From Paulinella micropora (taxonomy: Eukaryota; Cercozoa; Imbricatea; Euglyphida), in assembly GCA_009731375.1 (NCBI GenBank), contig BJOX01000335.1:367018-431017 (forward strand): DNA of 64,000 bases, written 5' to 3'. The notes under the pieces are model-generated. The model saw only the letters and a list, made by a program, of their open reading frames with translations. It made no database searches and had not been told where the DNA came from. Both the position numbers and the translations under genes were made by a program. Shown piece by piece: positions 33,238 through 44,795 of this stretch. Position 1 is the first letter of the stretch. Each line of letters begins with the position of its first letter.

Positions 33238-35070
33238 TCAAAAGCGGATACGCCGGTGGCGGTAGAGACGTAAGTGTTCTGCGAGAACGACAGAGCTGGT
33301 ATGGCCTTGGGCCAAGTCTTCTTTGTCTTTGTCTGCGAGTGCCTGGATAGCGCGGCGGAGGCTTTGATGCCTGCGTTCTACCATGCCTAACTGATGGTGA
33401 GAGTATGGCGCGGTGGTGAGCCATTCGATTCCAGCCATGCTGCAGAAAGCCTTGGCAAGATTGCCACGGAAAGATCCATGATCGTCAGACAGGATGGCCT
33501 CAGGAAAACCAACAAGGCAAACCCATCGGGCAAGGATGGTCCCCACGGTTTCTTCAGCAGTGGTGGAAACGACTGGAATAAACAGCAAGTAACCTGCGAA
33601 TAGATCGACTATAGTTAACACGTACTGTTCGAGTACGCCTTCGATGCCTACATGAACATGATCTATGCCTATAGCTTGACCTGGATGGCTCCAGACTAAC
33701 GAGTTATAGCGGCCATGATTAAGTTTGAGGCGGGCGTGTGATAGTTGACAAAAGTGGCAATCTTTGAGGATAGCCGCAATGTCGGCGTGCATCTTGTCTT
33801 TCCCATCAGGTCCGAACCATATGTATTGCTGATGGATGTATGGGGCAAGGGTGGGGACCTTTGCGTGATTCTGGATCAAGTGAGCATGGGAGACAAGCTT
33901 GCGTATGAGGGAATTGGGAACATATATACGGCGGGAGCGGTCGGGCATGATATGTACCGCTAGCCCTCCCTTGAAAAAGAGAAGAGTATTACCCTGGCCG
34001 ATAGATGTAGATCCGTCCCAAAGCGGTTGCAAAAGGGGGTCTTCTTTCTGCGCTGACTGGATATCCGCGCGCGTGACGCGCGGGGCATGTGATGTAGCAT
34101 ACATATTAAGCACAGCATGGCGATCCAATCCAAAGTTATGAACAAGCCACACAAGGTTGTCCTCAAGGAAGACGATCTTGTGGCATGCTAATACTGTCTC
34201 ACGAGAGATGGTCTCACCGTCGGGTATGAGGTGTACCATGTCTTGAGGAATAAGTACAGCAAAAGGCTTGTTGAGAGCAAAAAGTTGACGGGCTACTTCC
34301 GGAGCACGCTCCGCGGGCGGGATGACTATGGCATAGTCCCATGGGGCCTGTAAGGTCTTGATCGTTGGTGCACCGCGCAAAATCCGACAGTCGTGCTTCT
34401 TAAAGCGCGCGTCTAATTGCGGATGACTACCGTCAATCGCGAGCCAAAAGGAGCGTCCACTGGACTGTAACATAGTTGCCGGGATGGTGTCCAGTAGCTG
34501 ATTTGTCGCTTCGACTTCCCCGAGGAGAGTGGGTTGGCCGGGCGATATACAAGGAACACGAGAGAGGGCATCAGGAAGGAGATTCTGTTTACCCTGAATG
34601 TATTCCACCTTGAAGCGGATAGTTTGAAGGTGGTCTAGGACCCATCCGACAACCATCGGGCTTCTGGCGTGGTATAGCCATATGAGCGGGCGATGATCCG
34701 TGACGATAGTCAGCGGATGATCACTAGCATCAATATAGTAACGGGATTGCTGAACTCCGTAAATTATACCGTAAGCTTCCCGAACATACGTGACCCACCG
34801 AGATTGAGTATCCGTGAATTTAAGCGAGAAATAAGAGATGACGGGTGCAGACTTCTCAGGGCCCGAATGTAGAGCTCCACCGATGCCAACGATGCTAGCG
34901 TCTGTTCGAAGGTAGAGCTGCTGCGTCTTGTTGTACTTGGCAAGGATCGGTAGCGTTGTCAGGACACGCGTGAGCTTTGCAAAACATTTCTTCTCTTTTT
35001 CACGGAAAAAGTTGGGTCCCGTAGGCCGGGCGATCGCAGACTTGAGTATATCGGAGAGCGGCGCCACCAA
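33238..35070 (-). pseudogene. Element B RNase H and integrase core
   Basis: RNase H shows LRTDASIVGIGGAL, YVREAYGIIYGV and VTDHRPLIWL, with LPDALSR at its end. A spacer of about 200 residues follows. The integrase zinc-binding domain is seen as H-x3/4-H (SHAHLIQNH) and CHFC. The core has IGIDHVHVG, LSDDHGSFRGN and MVERRHQSLRR, so the D, D and E of the catalytic triad are present. A frameshift at about 33240-33290 separates it from the C-terminal domain. Confidence 0.87.
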
Positions 35071-35076
35071 GCGAGA

Positions 35077-35787
35077 CTAGTTGAGAATATGTGCCTGAAT
35101 AAAGTTGGTCATACCGAGTATAGATCGGACCTCGGTGATGTTCTGCGGTTCAGAGATCTTCAGGATCGCGTCAATCTTGCTTGTGTCGGCGGCGACGCCT
35201 TTCTTGCTGCAGACTTTGCCGAGCACGGGAAGTGAGTTGTAGCCAATGCGTAGCTTGTCCGCGGCGAAGTAACAGCCGGCTGCCTCCGCAGCCTCCATGA
35301 GCTTCTCCAGTTGGTTCATATGGACGTCGAAGTCGTCGTGAGCCAAATGTACGTCGTCGATGTATGCTGCAGCCATCTGACCCCAAAAAGGGAGATGGCC
35401 AAAAGACTTGTCGACTGCGCGTTGGAAGTCACCAGGGGCGCGGTGGATACCCTGCGTCATATAGTTGGGGACTAGAAGTCCACGAGGAGTCCATACGGCG
35501 AGGATGTCGCGGCTACCGTCTGTAGGGTCGATCTTCAGGTGCGAAAAACCATCAACCATGTCCAACGCGGAGAGATAGTTATATCCCGCGAAGAGCTCAC
35601 GGTGATGATCGGGGTTAGGAAGGCCGGGGACCGGAAGGATGAGCCGGTCGTTAACCGCGCGGTAGTCGAATACCATGCGGATGCCTTTGAAATGATCCTG
35701 CAAGAGGGAGTTAAACTTGCTTACAGGGCACGGTCTAGTAGCCCACTCACAATTAGGAGAGGCAAAACTATAGCGGACCAGTAGCAA
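35077..35787 (-). pseudogene. Element B reverse transcriptase
   Basis: RT palm and fingers of Ty3 type: MVFDYRAVNDRLI, then SALDMVDGFSHLKI, then the catalytic AAYIDDVHLAHDD. It ends in the thumb region (SILGMTNFIQAHILN) at an in-frame TAG, after which the same phase continues as VAPLSDILKSA, as expected for the RT/RNase H connection. One nonsense change therefore separates it from the next frame. Confidence 0.85.
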
Positions 35788-35837
35788 GCATATCGTCTGC
35801 CCACTGGGTCAGGAACTCTCTGACAGCAGGCGTCCAT

Positions 35838-36245
35838 CTAGGGCAGGGAACCCAAATAGGCTGTGCGCCTGGACGTAGCTTCAAAAGAGATAACGGTGTG
35901 CGTAAAACAGCCAGCCTTTTCATGGAATCGGTCGCCGTAACGCTCTAGAAAATCTTTCGCTCTTTTCTTCTGAGGGGGAGTGAGGTTGGAGCTGATAGTA
36001 TCCGGGCCGAACTTGGGTTTAGGTGGTTCTGTCTTCTTTTCCTTCTGCTCGTCTAGGTACTGTCGGCATATTAACCGCTCTGAAAGCATCAAAACGGGGT
36101 CTGGGAATAGGCCTGTGATGTCATCTGGTGTGACGAGTAAAATACCTGGGTCAGAAGTCATGTACATAGAGAGCCAGTCTAGACCGCTAATCGGGGGATG
36201 TTCCCGATCATGCGGTAACAATAGCTGGGCCACAATATTGGGCAT
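35838..36245 (-). pseudogene. Element B: retropepsin C-terminus and RT linker
   Basis: Reads PPISGLDWLSMY, the usual (I/V)LGxDWL motif ending a Ty3 protease, then a linker rich in acidic and lysine residues and the start of the RT N-terminal region (ERYGDRFHEKAG). The frame stops at 35838, but the expected protein continues in another phase, so a frameshift is present here. No DTG motif lies between 36246 and the copia edge. Confidence 0.75.
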
Positions 36246-36372
36246 GATGGGGTCCGGATAGGGCTCCGTGGGTTGTCACTGCGTCCTGCACATCTCCGGC
36301 TCATGCTGAGGTGAGTGTGGTCGGAAACGCAGCTGTCCCGGAGAAGGGGGCGATCGACATTGTGGGCCAGCC

Positions 36373-36878
36373 AGTAAGCAATAGTATTTACTAAATATAT
36401 TGTTACCTTTTTATGGTCAATTTCACGACATAACAATTATAATTAGGCCGGATTACATTCATTGCCATTTATATATTTGCCTATCATATTTATTATTCGT
36501 TACAACAATATTGCCATTATTCATATATTAGTTACCAGTTATATACATTGGCCCATACTGATGCAATATCATAAGTTAGGCTACGAAGCCAGTATATAAA
36601 TTTATGGTATTTATTTACTCCTCGTGATGATGAATTTATGGTATTTTAGATTGAGTTCAAGTCATTGGTTCTTAACCATTGATTAAATTCATTATTATCG
36701 TTTCAACCTTTGATCAAAGTACCTCAGCGTAAACAATTATTCAAGTATCTGGAGTCAATGTCTACTAGCATACTTTCTCAGCCATTGTTCGGATCATAAG
36801 CATCGAGTGGGTTGGTAGCACTGTCGTGCGTTGTTGCCGGAGACGGGTTGCGCGTGGCATATATATTGCTGCGCGTCT
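36373..36878 (+). repeat. 5' LTR of element C
   Basis: 506 bp, ends set by where the two copies stop matching. A TATATAAA box at 36593-36600 is a likely promoter element. AGCAATA near the left tip is the complement of TATTGCT near the right tip. Confidence 0.88.
36593..36600 (+). promoter_or_regulatory. TATA box in element C LTR
   Basis: TATATAAA in the middle of the LTR, also present at the same place in the 3' LTR (around 44504). This is the usual U3 position. Confidence 0.5.
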
Positions 36879-37603
36879 ACATACTGCTACTGGAAGAAGC
36901 GGAAACGCCATACTCCATACAAGAGATCTCTACCATCTACGCAAGCACTAGGACTACGAAACCCACCCAACCCGCCCCATCTGGCCCAACAGGACTGCCC
37001 GCGTCCGGAACTACATCTACAGCAAAGACTGCACCGAAGAAGGCGACGAGAAAAAGTTCCGACGACGAAGAAGAGGAACAGTCAGCCTACGGATCACGCA
37101 ATGACGGAACGTCAAGCAGTTCATCGAGCAGCACATCGAGCAGCTCATCGAGCAGCTCACTCTCTATCGGATCGCCAAGTAGCTCCCTCCTACCAACCGT
37201 CCACGTACCGACTGAAATGGCTACATTGTTCAGTCAAGCAGACTATATAAAGGCCCAGATACATGTCCGTTGCTTCCTGGTAGAAGCATGCCAGGAGTCA
37301 ACTGCACTCCTTACAGTGCAAAGAGCCGGCACCAACCCCGCAGTAATCTGGACTGCGCTGTGCGAGCGATTCGGAAGCAAGGGATCAGTATCCATCTCCC
37401 GACTTCTGATGCAGCTCTTCGAGACCAAGCTGAAGAACAGCACTCAACTACCTACATGGATGGAAGTCCTGACTCAACGCTTCGAGCAACTGGACACGAG
37501 AGGAGTACCGCTACCCGACGAGTTTCGGGTTGTCTTCCTACTCTTCGAAGGAGTGTGCGACGTTGGCGATGGGCGACATAGGTGGTACAATGTACTGGTC
37601 TAA
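36812..37603 (+). pseudogene. Element C Gag, N-terminal part
   Basis: After a low-complexity Thr/Pro and Ser region, the segment 37230-37560 matches the copia Gag (UBN2) pattern: VIWTALCERFGSKGS, then helices with LLMQLFETKLKNS and a GVPLPDEFRVVFLLFEG turn. The frame ends early in a way that disagrees with the usual family continuation, and the protein seems to go on in the overlapping frame at 37530. The first codons lie in the LTR, so the true start is probably an ATG further in, such as the one in VPTEMATLF. Confidence 0.72.
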
Positions 37604-39242
37604 GTCAGATAGAGACAAGCCACATTACAATGAGATGTGTTTACTTATTTTACAAGCATTTCATGCAAACCAACTATCTGTTACCTCATCTAGGTCCCCC
37701 ACTGCCCTCTACACTTCGACTTTGCCTGCGACCAGCAAGAAGGACATACAGTGCCTGAACTGCAACAGAAGGGGACACATCGCGGCCCAGTGTCGATCTA
37801 CCTGCACAAAGCGTGTGTGCCAAGGACGACCCAGGCACTCTGGAACCGAGTGTCCAGTTCGCCGACGACCTGCACCACCCAACACGAACGCGCGACGTGG
37901 TGGCCGAGGTGGAGACTCGAATCGACGAGGACGAGGTGGCCGACCCGGACCGACCAACACGAGACGAATACAACGACCAACCGGACAAGCCAACATCATC
38001 ACCGACGCGGACGCAACGAACAACGTCGACGACCCAACAAGTGATCCACCAGAAGCGTGGCTGATGCACACTGGCGACTCCGACGAAGAACGACCCGACC
38101 CGGAGGAGAACGACCCATCACAAGAAGAAGTTGCCTACGTAGAAAGGGGAAATAGGTACGGCAGCAGAGCAGGACCAATCCAACTATCTCCCCTCACACC
38201 TACCTCTACCGACTATAACCCCCCTACCCCCACTGAAGCATTGCCCGCACCACACCCGGACTATTTGGAAGACCCATCGAGACGCCCCGACATCCCGTGG
38301 AGCTCGCTCACCGTTCTACAACGCATGGATGAAAATGACTACAGACGCGCCTACATCCAGTGGACACGAATGCGGGACTTATTTCAGACGACCCCGCAGG
38401 GATTCCCGGCACCACCCGCCCACTGGCCATTACCTTGGCGCCCCCTCGGGACGCCCATCAATTATTTTCTACCGAGAACCGACCCATGGATCCTACCGTC
38501 ACGACTGGTACAAGACGCGCCCGGCTCAACCGGCATTGAGCACTTCGTCTTGCGAAGCAGACGCCCGAGAAGAGTACAACGGGACCCGGGAAGTGCACAG
38601 CAACAACCGGCAGACACACAATCCCCGCACGCGCCAACGCAGAGCTTCACAAGCTCACTCACACCTGAAGATAGAACGACTTCGAGACAAGACCAACAGG
38701 ATAGACAACCGATACCTGCATTCATCGAAGAGCGCCGACAACAACAATGGGAATCACCGAGCGTGGGGACCGCCTCAACGAGCGAGGAGCTACCTACCCC
38801 AACAGTGGAACACGGTGATAGATCGCCCGTTTCGACTTTTACATTACCTGTCTTACCACGCGTGCAGGAAGAAGAATGTCTCACACCGGTTCAACCAACG
38901 ACGACATCATCGCCTGCAACAGTCAACGCAGACACAGCGAGACGCATACAAGCTATAACAGAGCTACCCTACGGCCAACCGGTCCAGTACAGGCGAGTAC
39001 CGGGAGCATCGCAACCGACCGAACGTAAGTACACCTTCGCTTGGTCCGACGCACATCATTGCTTCCGTCACCCCACTAACGAACAGCTGGCATACTGGAG
39101 CATCGTGAAGGACTTCCGCCTGCTTCCGGAGCAATGGTCATTAACAAAACCGGACTGCATCGACTGCAAACCGTTCGCGAAGCCAGGCGTGGCAGTATCA
39201 GATGGGACTGCACATACTGCGGCAAACAAGAAGGGAAGCTAA
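37530..39242 (+). pseudogene. Element C Gag C-terminus with CCHC knuckle and disordered region
   Basis: The frame carries CLNCNRRGHIAAQC, a classic C-x2-C-x4-H-x4-C zinc knuckle, then an RGG/basic stretch. About 370 residues rich in Pro, Thr, Ser and Gln follow that look disordered. Near the end a compact segment (YTFAWSDAHHCFRHPTNE) is followed by a cysteine pair (CIDC). It leaves frame at about 39130-39240, where the MYND frame takes over. Confidence 0.7.
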
Positions 39243-40840
39243 AGCGATGCAGCGGCTGTCAGCTTGTTTACTACTGCAACATCGACCACCAGAAGACAGA
39301 CTGGCCGGCACACAAGGAATTCTGCAACATGGCCAAGCGTCACCCTCTGATCGACCAGCTACGAGCAAGAGGAACGAGGTATGACCTGCTCGGCATACCG
39401 ACAGACCAACCCGAATTGGCCGACCTCGCATTTCAGCACCTGCTGCGATACCGCGAAGGGGGGCCGCACGCACCTCTATTCATTGACTCACCCACAATGT
39501 TGGACATGGCCATGAGTCTGGATGAATTTACAACTAGAGGGAGACGCGTGGACCCCAGGACTGCGACGATGGCACAATCACATGCCCACCTCAACTTCGC
39601 GGAAAATGATGAAGACTACGTGGAGACCTCATCGACACCGAATGCAAACCTCGCCGCCATCGCAGCTACCCTACCGGACATGCCCGACATAGACAACGCC
39701 TATTCATTCGCCGAACCGACAGCAACGTGGGCTACACAACGACCACCACCGACTGGAATGGACGAAATGGCACAACACCGACCCTATGGAATAGACGCAA
39801 CGGGTGAACAGTGGCGACGACTGTTGGAGAAGCAGCTGAAGCGGATGCTGAACATACCAGACACGCTGCCTGACATGAAGCACCGACCGCCCCCGATGAG
39901 GCCATTTATACCTGACATCGAACCATTGTTCAACGACAACGTCCGACCCCCAGTCAACTACTACCCGCCTGCAGGACCTGAAGAAGCTGAAGAGCTGCGG
40001 GAACGCCAAAGACGCCATGACTACACACGCACAATCGAGTTCGTGCTAATGGCGGACATCTTCGACGAGCTGGAGGCAAAGAAAGACCCAAAGGAAGACA
40101 CAGCAGACGCGGAGACCGTAGCTGACGAGGACGCCTGCGACGACATCGACGAACCGGAGCTCGACGACCCGGAGTACGAGGACCGCTTCTTCCCGCCCGC
40201 ACTGGACTTCGCCAACGTTCGAGAGTGGCAATACTACGTCAACGATCACCCAGAGTTAGAATATTTGGAGCTCAAGGATATGAACGAATACAACACATGG
40301 ATGCAAGAGACGATGGACCTCGAACGGAAAGAGCTCAAACACCCTGCTGTCAACTACGTCCTGATGGCCGACGACAACCCTCCCGACGTTGTTGATAGCG
40401 CATGCAACCGCTGGCTATTCCACGCTAAGGCTCCCGTCGACCCCAAGTCTGTCCGCGAAGAGAAGCCGGCCTTCCTAAACAACATATCCGGCAAACCACT
40501 TCCGGTGAGGACAAGGGCGACTGCCACTCCGACGTGGCTCAATGGTTATGGTATATCGGTTAAACAGTCATTTCCAAACTCACTCATATCACCATCATTA
40601 CCATTTAACCTTGTCCCCACCCCACGCCTTGACCATGATATGCACAAGACAGTCATTCACCAGAATGGACAAGTGTTCATATACGACAAACCCATAACAC
40701 TAGACAGAAAGAACATATTAGCAAGGGGGAGGCTCAACTCACACCTACTATATGAACTAGATAGACCTGGAACAAAACCACTTGAACCTCATCAACGATA
40801 CATACAATCCAAGTCCAAGCCACGAGAACAACCAACATAG
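39134..40840 (+). pseudogene. Element C: MYND zinc finger plus aspartic-protease region
   Basis: Residues ~25-65 match the MYND finger: CTYCGKQ, then CSGCQLVYYC, then H and DWPAHKEFC. MYND domains bind proline-rich peptides in chromatin and signalling proteins and are not a usual part of copia elements. An acidic linker of ~380 residues follows, then NPPDVVDSACNRWLF near residue 415, which sits where copia proteases have DSG and here reads DSA. The frame ends with a stretch similar to the protease/integrase join. No break occurs within these 568 codons. Confidence 0.75.
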
Positions 40841-40918
40841 GCCGCGACTGTCGACAGCCTGCCAGATCTTGCACTATGGTCAGTCAACCCTCTACCATCA
40901 CATGCACCGTACGACGCT

Positions 40919-41413
40919 ATGGCCCTACACAGAGCTTTAATGCATGCAAACCCGCAGATAATGCATGAGTTTGCAAACAGTGTAGGCAGACGCATCGCTG
41001 GTAAAGATTGGATGCGTCTGGTACGGGCATGTCATGGATGTAACAGGGGCAAACCAAACAAACCCCCTATGTATAGAGGGAACTATCTAGACCTAGAGTA
41101 CAAGAAAGGTGAGGCATTAAACATAGACTTCAGCGGTCCATTTCCCGTTCGATCAAGGTTCGGAAACTACTATCGAGGGGGGGTGACATGTTCTCACACA
41201 AAGTTTGCTTGCGACTTCTACACACCCACACGTGAGTCTAAACTATACATACCTCATCTCACACGCATATTTGCCTTCTTTGAGAGACAATCAGGCAATA
41301 AGCTAAAACAAATAAGAGCAGATGGTGAGTTTGTGTCTAAACTACTAAGAGATTACACAGACAAACACGGCATCATACTCAAGACCACCACACATGCAAC
41401 GAGCCAAACATGA
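40919..41413 (+). pseudogene. Element C integrase, first part
   Basis: Copia-type GAG-pre-integrase: HRALMHANPQIMHEF and CHGCNRGK give the zinc-binding H and C set. The core follows with LNIDFSGPFPVRS (first Asp) and IRADGEFVSK (second Asp). The frame then breaks at 41413. The third acidic residue would fall in the next phase, near 41415-41430 (NPFAERMNR), so a frameshift splits the catalytic core. Confidence 0.82.
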
Positions 41414-41534
41414 ACCCCTTTGCAGAAAGGATGAATAGGACAGACGACACACGCGCCCTAGCTGCACAGTTAGACGCAGGCTTGCCACACACACATTTTG
41501 GGAAGATACACACAAAGCGAGCCTAGCTATCCGA

Positions 41535-42800
41535 ATGGTTATACCACTTTGCAAAGGCATGGACAAAGGCAAATCCCCATGGGAATTGCTTATGGGCCGG
41601 AAACCCGTGCAATCATTTATTCAACCTTTCGGGTGCCTTGCATGGGTCAAAGTGGAAACGACAAAGGCACAGCCTGTCGCTGTACCAGGCACACTCATCT
41701 GCTATAATATATATCGTCGTGTCTATAAGATACTCATTCAGGAAACCAGACAAGTGGCTACGGTGGAAAAACGCAACGTACGTTTCGACACTACGACTCG
41801 CGGCTACACTTGCAAGGTGCCCAGACGCCCTTGGCAACCACTCCTAGTGTCGCACAACGAGACGTACACTGCTCTACCAACTACCCAGTCTGTCCAGTGG
41901 AAAAACGAGGACCAACTACCACAGTTCCACAACTTTGACACACCCAGTGGCTGGTGGCCAAAAGAACAACGGTCGACTTTTTCACCAGACACAACAAACA
42001 CACTGGACACACTGGAAGATGAGACAACATACCCAACCACCAAACCCACTTCAAGCCTTTACGTGCAACCGAACCCATCTTTTGTCTCTCTACTCCCCAC
42101 ACCCACCACATTTACTCCCAACTCAACAACTTCAGTTGCACAAAAGGCCAAGACAAGCACAGCACATCGACAGACAACACAACACAACCAACCGACACCA
42201 ACCCCATCCCATCAACCTTTATCTGCGACCCTATTCCCCCTCCCAAATAATTGGACCAGCAGTAAAGGCATACCACGACAATGGGATGGTGCTGCAATAA
42301 CTCAAACAAACATAGTTGCTCAGCCTAGGCAAAGGAAGCAAACACCAGCACACCACCCCACTCACACTGCTCACATCACTTTTACTCATGAGCTTGAGGG
42401 GGAGGAAGAACATGCCATAGAACAAGACAACTATTGTTTGTTTACGAGAGTGTTACACATTTCTCAGAAAAACATAAAGTCTCACCCACAGGTACTCGCT
42501 GCACAGTTAGCCGAGTTGCAAGGATTGTTTGAATGTGAGGCATTGCAATGGGTGCCTCGGGCCACAGCAACAACAGCGAACGTACCTCCCGTTCACACAA
42601 CATTCGTCGATGCAAATAAGACAGACGAATCGACAGGGCAGCAAAAATACAAATCGCGACTAGTAGCGTTAGGAAATAGAATGAAAGAATATATACATTA
42701 TAATCCATACGAATGCTCCTCACCCACCGCCCAACCTATGTTTCTTTTGCTACTAGTCTCGTATGCTGCCTTTAGTGGCCTTATGATTTCTCATCCTTGA
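41535..42800 (+). pseudogene. Element C integrase C-terminus and RT N-terminus
   Basis: WELLMGRKPVQSFIQPFGC is the conserved end of the copia integrase. A Thr/Pro/Asn-rich linker of about 230 residues follows, then the RT start (KYKSRLVALGNRMKE). The frame is lost at 42800, just before the RT segment that begins at 42829. Confidence 0.8.
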
Positions 42801-42828
42801 CTTCTCACAGGCGTATTCCCATGCAGAC

Positions 42829-43758
42829 ATGAAGGACCTTGCCTTTGCCTACCCGCCGAAAGGATATGAGAACGAAAGTGACCCTTCAATGATTTTATTG
42901 TTAAAGAAGGCACTTTATGGCACCCCTCAGGCGGGGCGAAGATGGTTCGATCATATTTCAGCAAGCGTGAGGCAGATAGGGTACAAACAATCCACACTGG
43001 ACCCTTGTATTTTCTTTTTGCCTCATGTTAGGAACCGGCCGAAACTACCTCTCTACCTACTACTACGCACAGATGACTTGCTTGTTTTTCATAGAACCAC
43101 GAACGAGCATGAGGCCCTGTTTACCGAATTGAAACATTCATTTAGGGTGAAAGATTTGGGCCAGGTTAGGACGTTCTGTGGTTTGCAGTTTGTTAGGACA
43201 TCAGAGGGCATAGTAATACATCAACATGAATATATTAAGGGCATGCTTAGGGATTTCAACTTTCACGAGGCCAAGCCGGTGGCTACCCCTGCAGCCATGA
43301 CTGACCCTCCACCTGCGAATAAAGAAGCAATGCTTCGGCGTTTCTCGCTTCCTCGCTTGCTCGGTGCCCTCCTCTGGCCGGCAACCCAGACTCAACCTGC
43401 GATCTCCTACGCAGTCAATCACGCAGCCGTGCTCGCCTCCAAGAAGCCTGATGTGGCCTACTCCGCAATAGCCCGCATCCTTCGATACCTTCGAACGCCA
43501 AGAGGCATTTTCTTCCCGTTTCAAACCCGTAGGTTTGAACTTATTTCCTTTTCGGACAGCAACCTCGGGGGATGTGAGTACATGCGACGTTCGAGAACGG
43601 GTCAACTGCACATGACGACCGGCCCAATAGCATGGAGTTCGAAGCGTCAACCAACTGTGCGCTGTCGACCCAAGACGCTGAAACCATCGCCAACTCTACA
43701 ACGTGCCGGACAGCGATCGCAATCCTACACATGTGCCAAGACATTGGCATCCCGTTGA
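42829..43758 (+). pseudogene. Element C reverse transcriptase
   Basis: Copia RT blocks: KKALYGTPQAGRRWFDHI, a catalytic site reading RTDDLLVF (usually YVDD), LGQVRTFCGLQF and VNHAAVLASKKPD. RNase H begins with FSDSNLGGCEYMRRS, then a frameshift near 43650 puts the rest in the frames at 43632-44026. Confidence 0.85.
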
Positions 43759-44026
43759 AGACGCCGGTCACAATCAACAACGACAACCGGGGGGCAGTGC
43801 TGAATGCAACCAACGGCATGAGTACCGACCGCGCGCGTCATCTGGCCTCAAACACCATTACGTGGTGGAGCGAGTACGAGCCGGGGAGGTGATCGTTCGA
43901 CATGTGCCCACGAAGGACAACCTGGCTGACTTGATGACGAAGTCACTTCCAACTCCGCGATCTTCAGAAATAGTCGCACAGTTTACTGTATTACTTAAGG
44001 ACGTTATACCTCATTTCGAGGCGTAG
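43632..44026 (+). pseudogene. Element C RNase H end
   Basis: Two overlapping phases carry the end of RNase H: STQDAETIANSTTCRTA and NNDNRGAVLNATN in one, then HYVVERVRAGEVIVRHVPTK and DNLADLMTKSLP in the next. These are the typical closing motifs of copia Pol. The frame ends TAG at 44024-44026. From 44027 to 44283 is the 3' untranslated region with a GAGGGGGAG polypurine tract just before the LTR. Confidence 0.83.
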
Positions 44027-44283
44027 TGCGATTATTACTTCCGCTTAAACACTAAGGATGGACTTACAATAACATACTTGCTATACCGTTGCAAGGACCT
44101 GCATCCTTTGATGCCACTATTGACTGAAAGATTTTTTTCTTTTCAGTGTTAAAGTAGGTTTAACATATATCATATTATGTTATATTATACAATCATGAAC
44201 ATAGTTACTGCTTACTACATCTATGTTACTATATCATCACCTATTTCACCATCAATTATACATATTGTTATGCCGAGGGGGAG

Positions 44284-44789
44284 AGTAAGCAATAATATTT
44301 ACTAAATATATTGCTACCTTTTTATGGTCAATTTCACGACATAACAATTATAATTAGGCCGGATTACATTCATTGCCATTTATATATTTGCCTATCATAT
44401 TTATTATTCGTTACAACAATATTGCCATTATTCATATATTAGTTACCAGTTATATACATTGGCCCATACTGATGCAATATCATAAGTTAGGCTACGAAGC
44501 CAGTATATAAATTTATGGTATTTATTTACTCCTCGTGATTATAAATTTATGGTATTTTAGATTGAGTTCAAGTCATTGGTTCTTAACCATTGATTAAATT
44601 CATTATTATCGTTTCAACCTTTGATCAAAGTACCTCAGCGTAAACAATTATTCAAGTATCTGGAGTCAATGTCTACTAGCATACTTTCTCAGCCATTGTT
44701 CGGAGCATAAGCATCGAGTGGGTTGGTAGCACTGTCGTGCGTTGTTGCCGGAGACGGGTTGCGCGTGGCATATATATTGCTGCGCGTCT
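44284..44789 (+). repeat. 3' LTR of element C
   Basis: 506 bp, preceded by the polypurine tract GAGGGGGAG (44275-44283). Five single-base differences from the 5' LTR. Confidence 0.88.
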
Positions 44790-44795
44790 CCGGAA

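Larger units (their letters stand above)
32310..36372 (-). mobile_element. Degenerate Ty3-like element B, pol half
   Basis: On the minus strand it holds, in order, the C-terminal half of a retropepsin, RT, RNase H, integrase and a GPY/F-like module. It is unrelated in detail to family A. Upstream sequence is cut at 36372 by the copia-like element. Lesions: a frameshift near 35800-35840, an in-frame TAG at 35077-35079 and a frameshift near 33240-33290. The upstream half is probably 44790-50640 on the same strand. Confidence 0.8.
36373..44789 (+). mobile_element. Ty1/copia-like LTR element C
   Basis: 506-bp LTRs at 36373-36878 and 44284-44789 enclose gag (UBN2-type), CCHC knuckle, a MYND finger region, a DSA protease, integrase, RT and RNase H in copia order. 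The two LTRs differ at five positions of 506 (about 1 percent), yet the reading frame is broken at about six places. LTR tips read AGTAAGC and GCGCGTCT rather than TG...CA, and no target duplication is obvious. The element lies inside minus-strand Ty3-like sequence and is younger than it. Confidence 0.88.

Noticed and set aside
37686-38071. Minus-strand frames over the copia Gag region
   Set aside because: High GC and repeat coding on the plus strand create them; the plus strand shows the CCHC knuckle.
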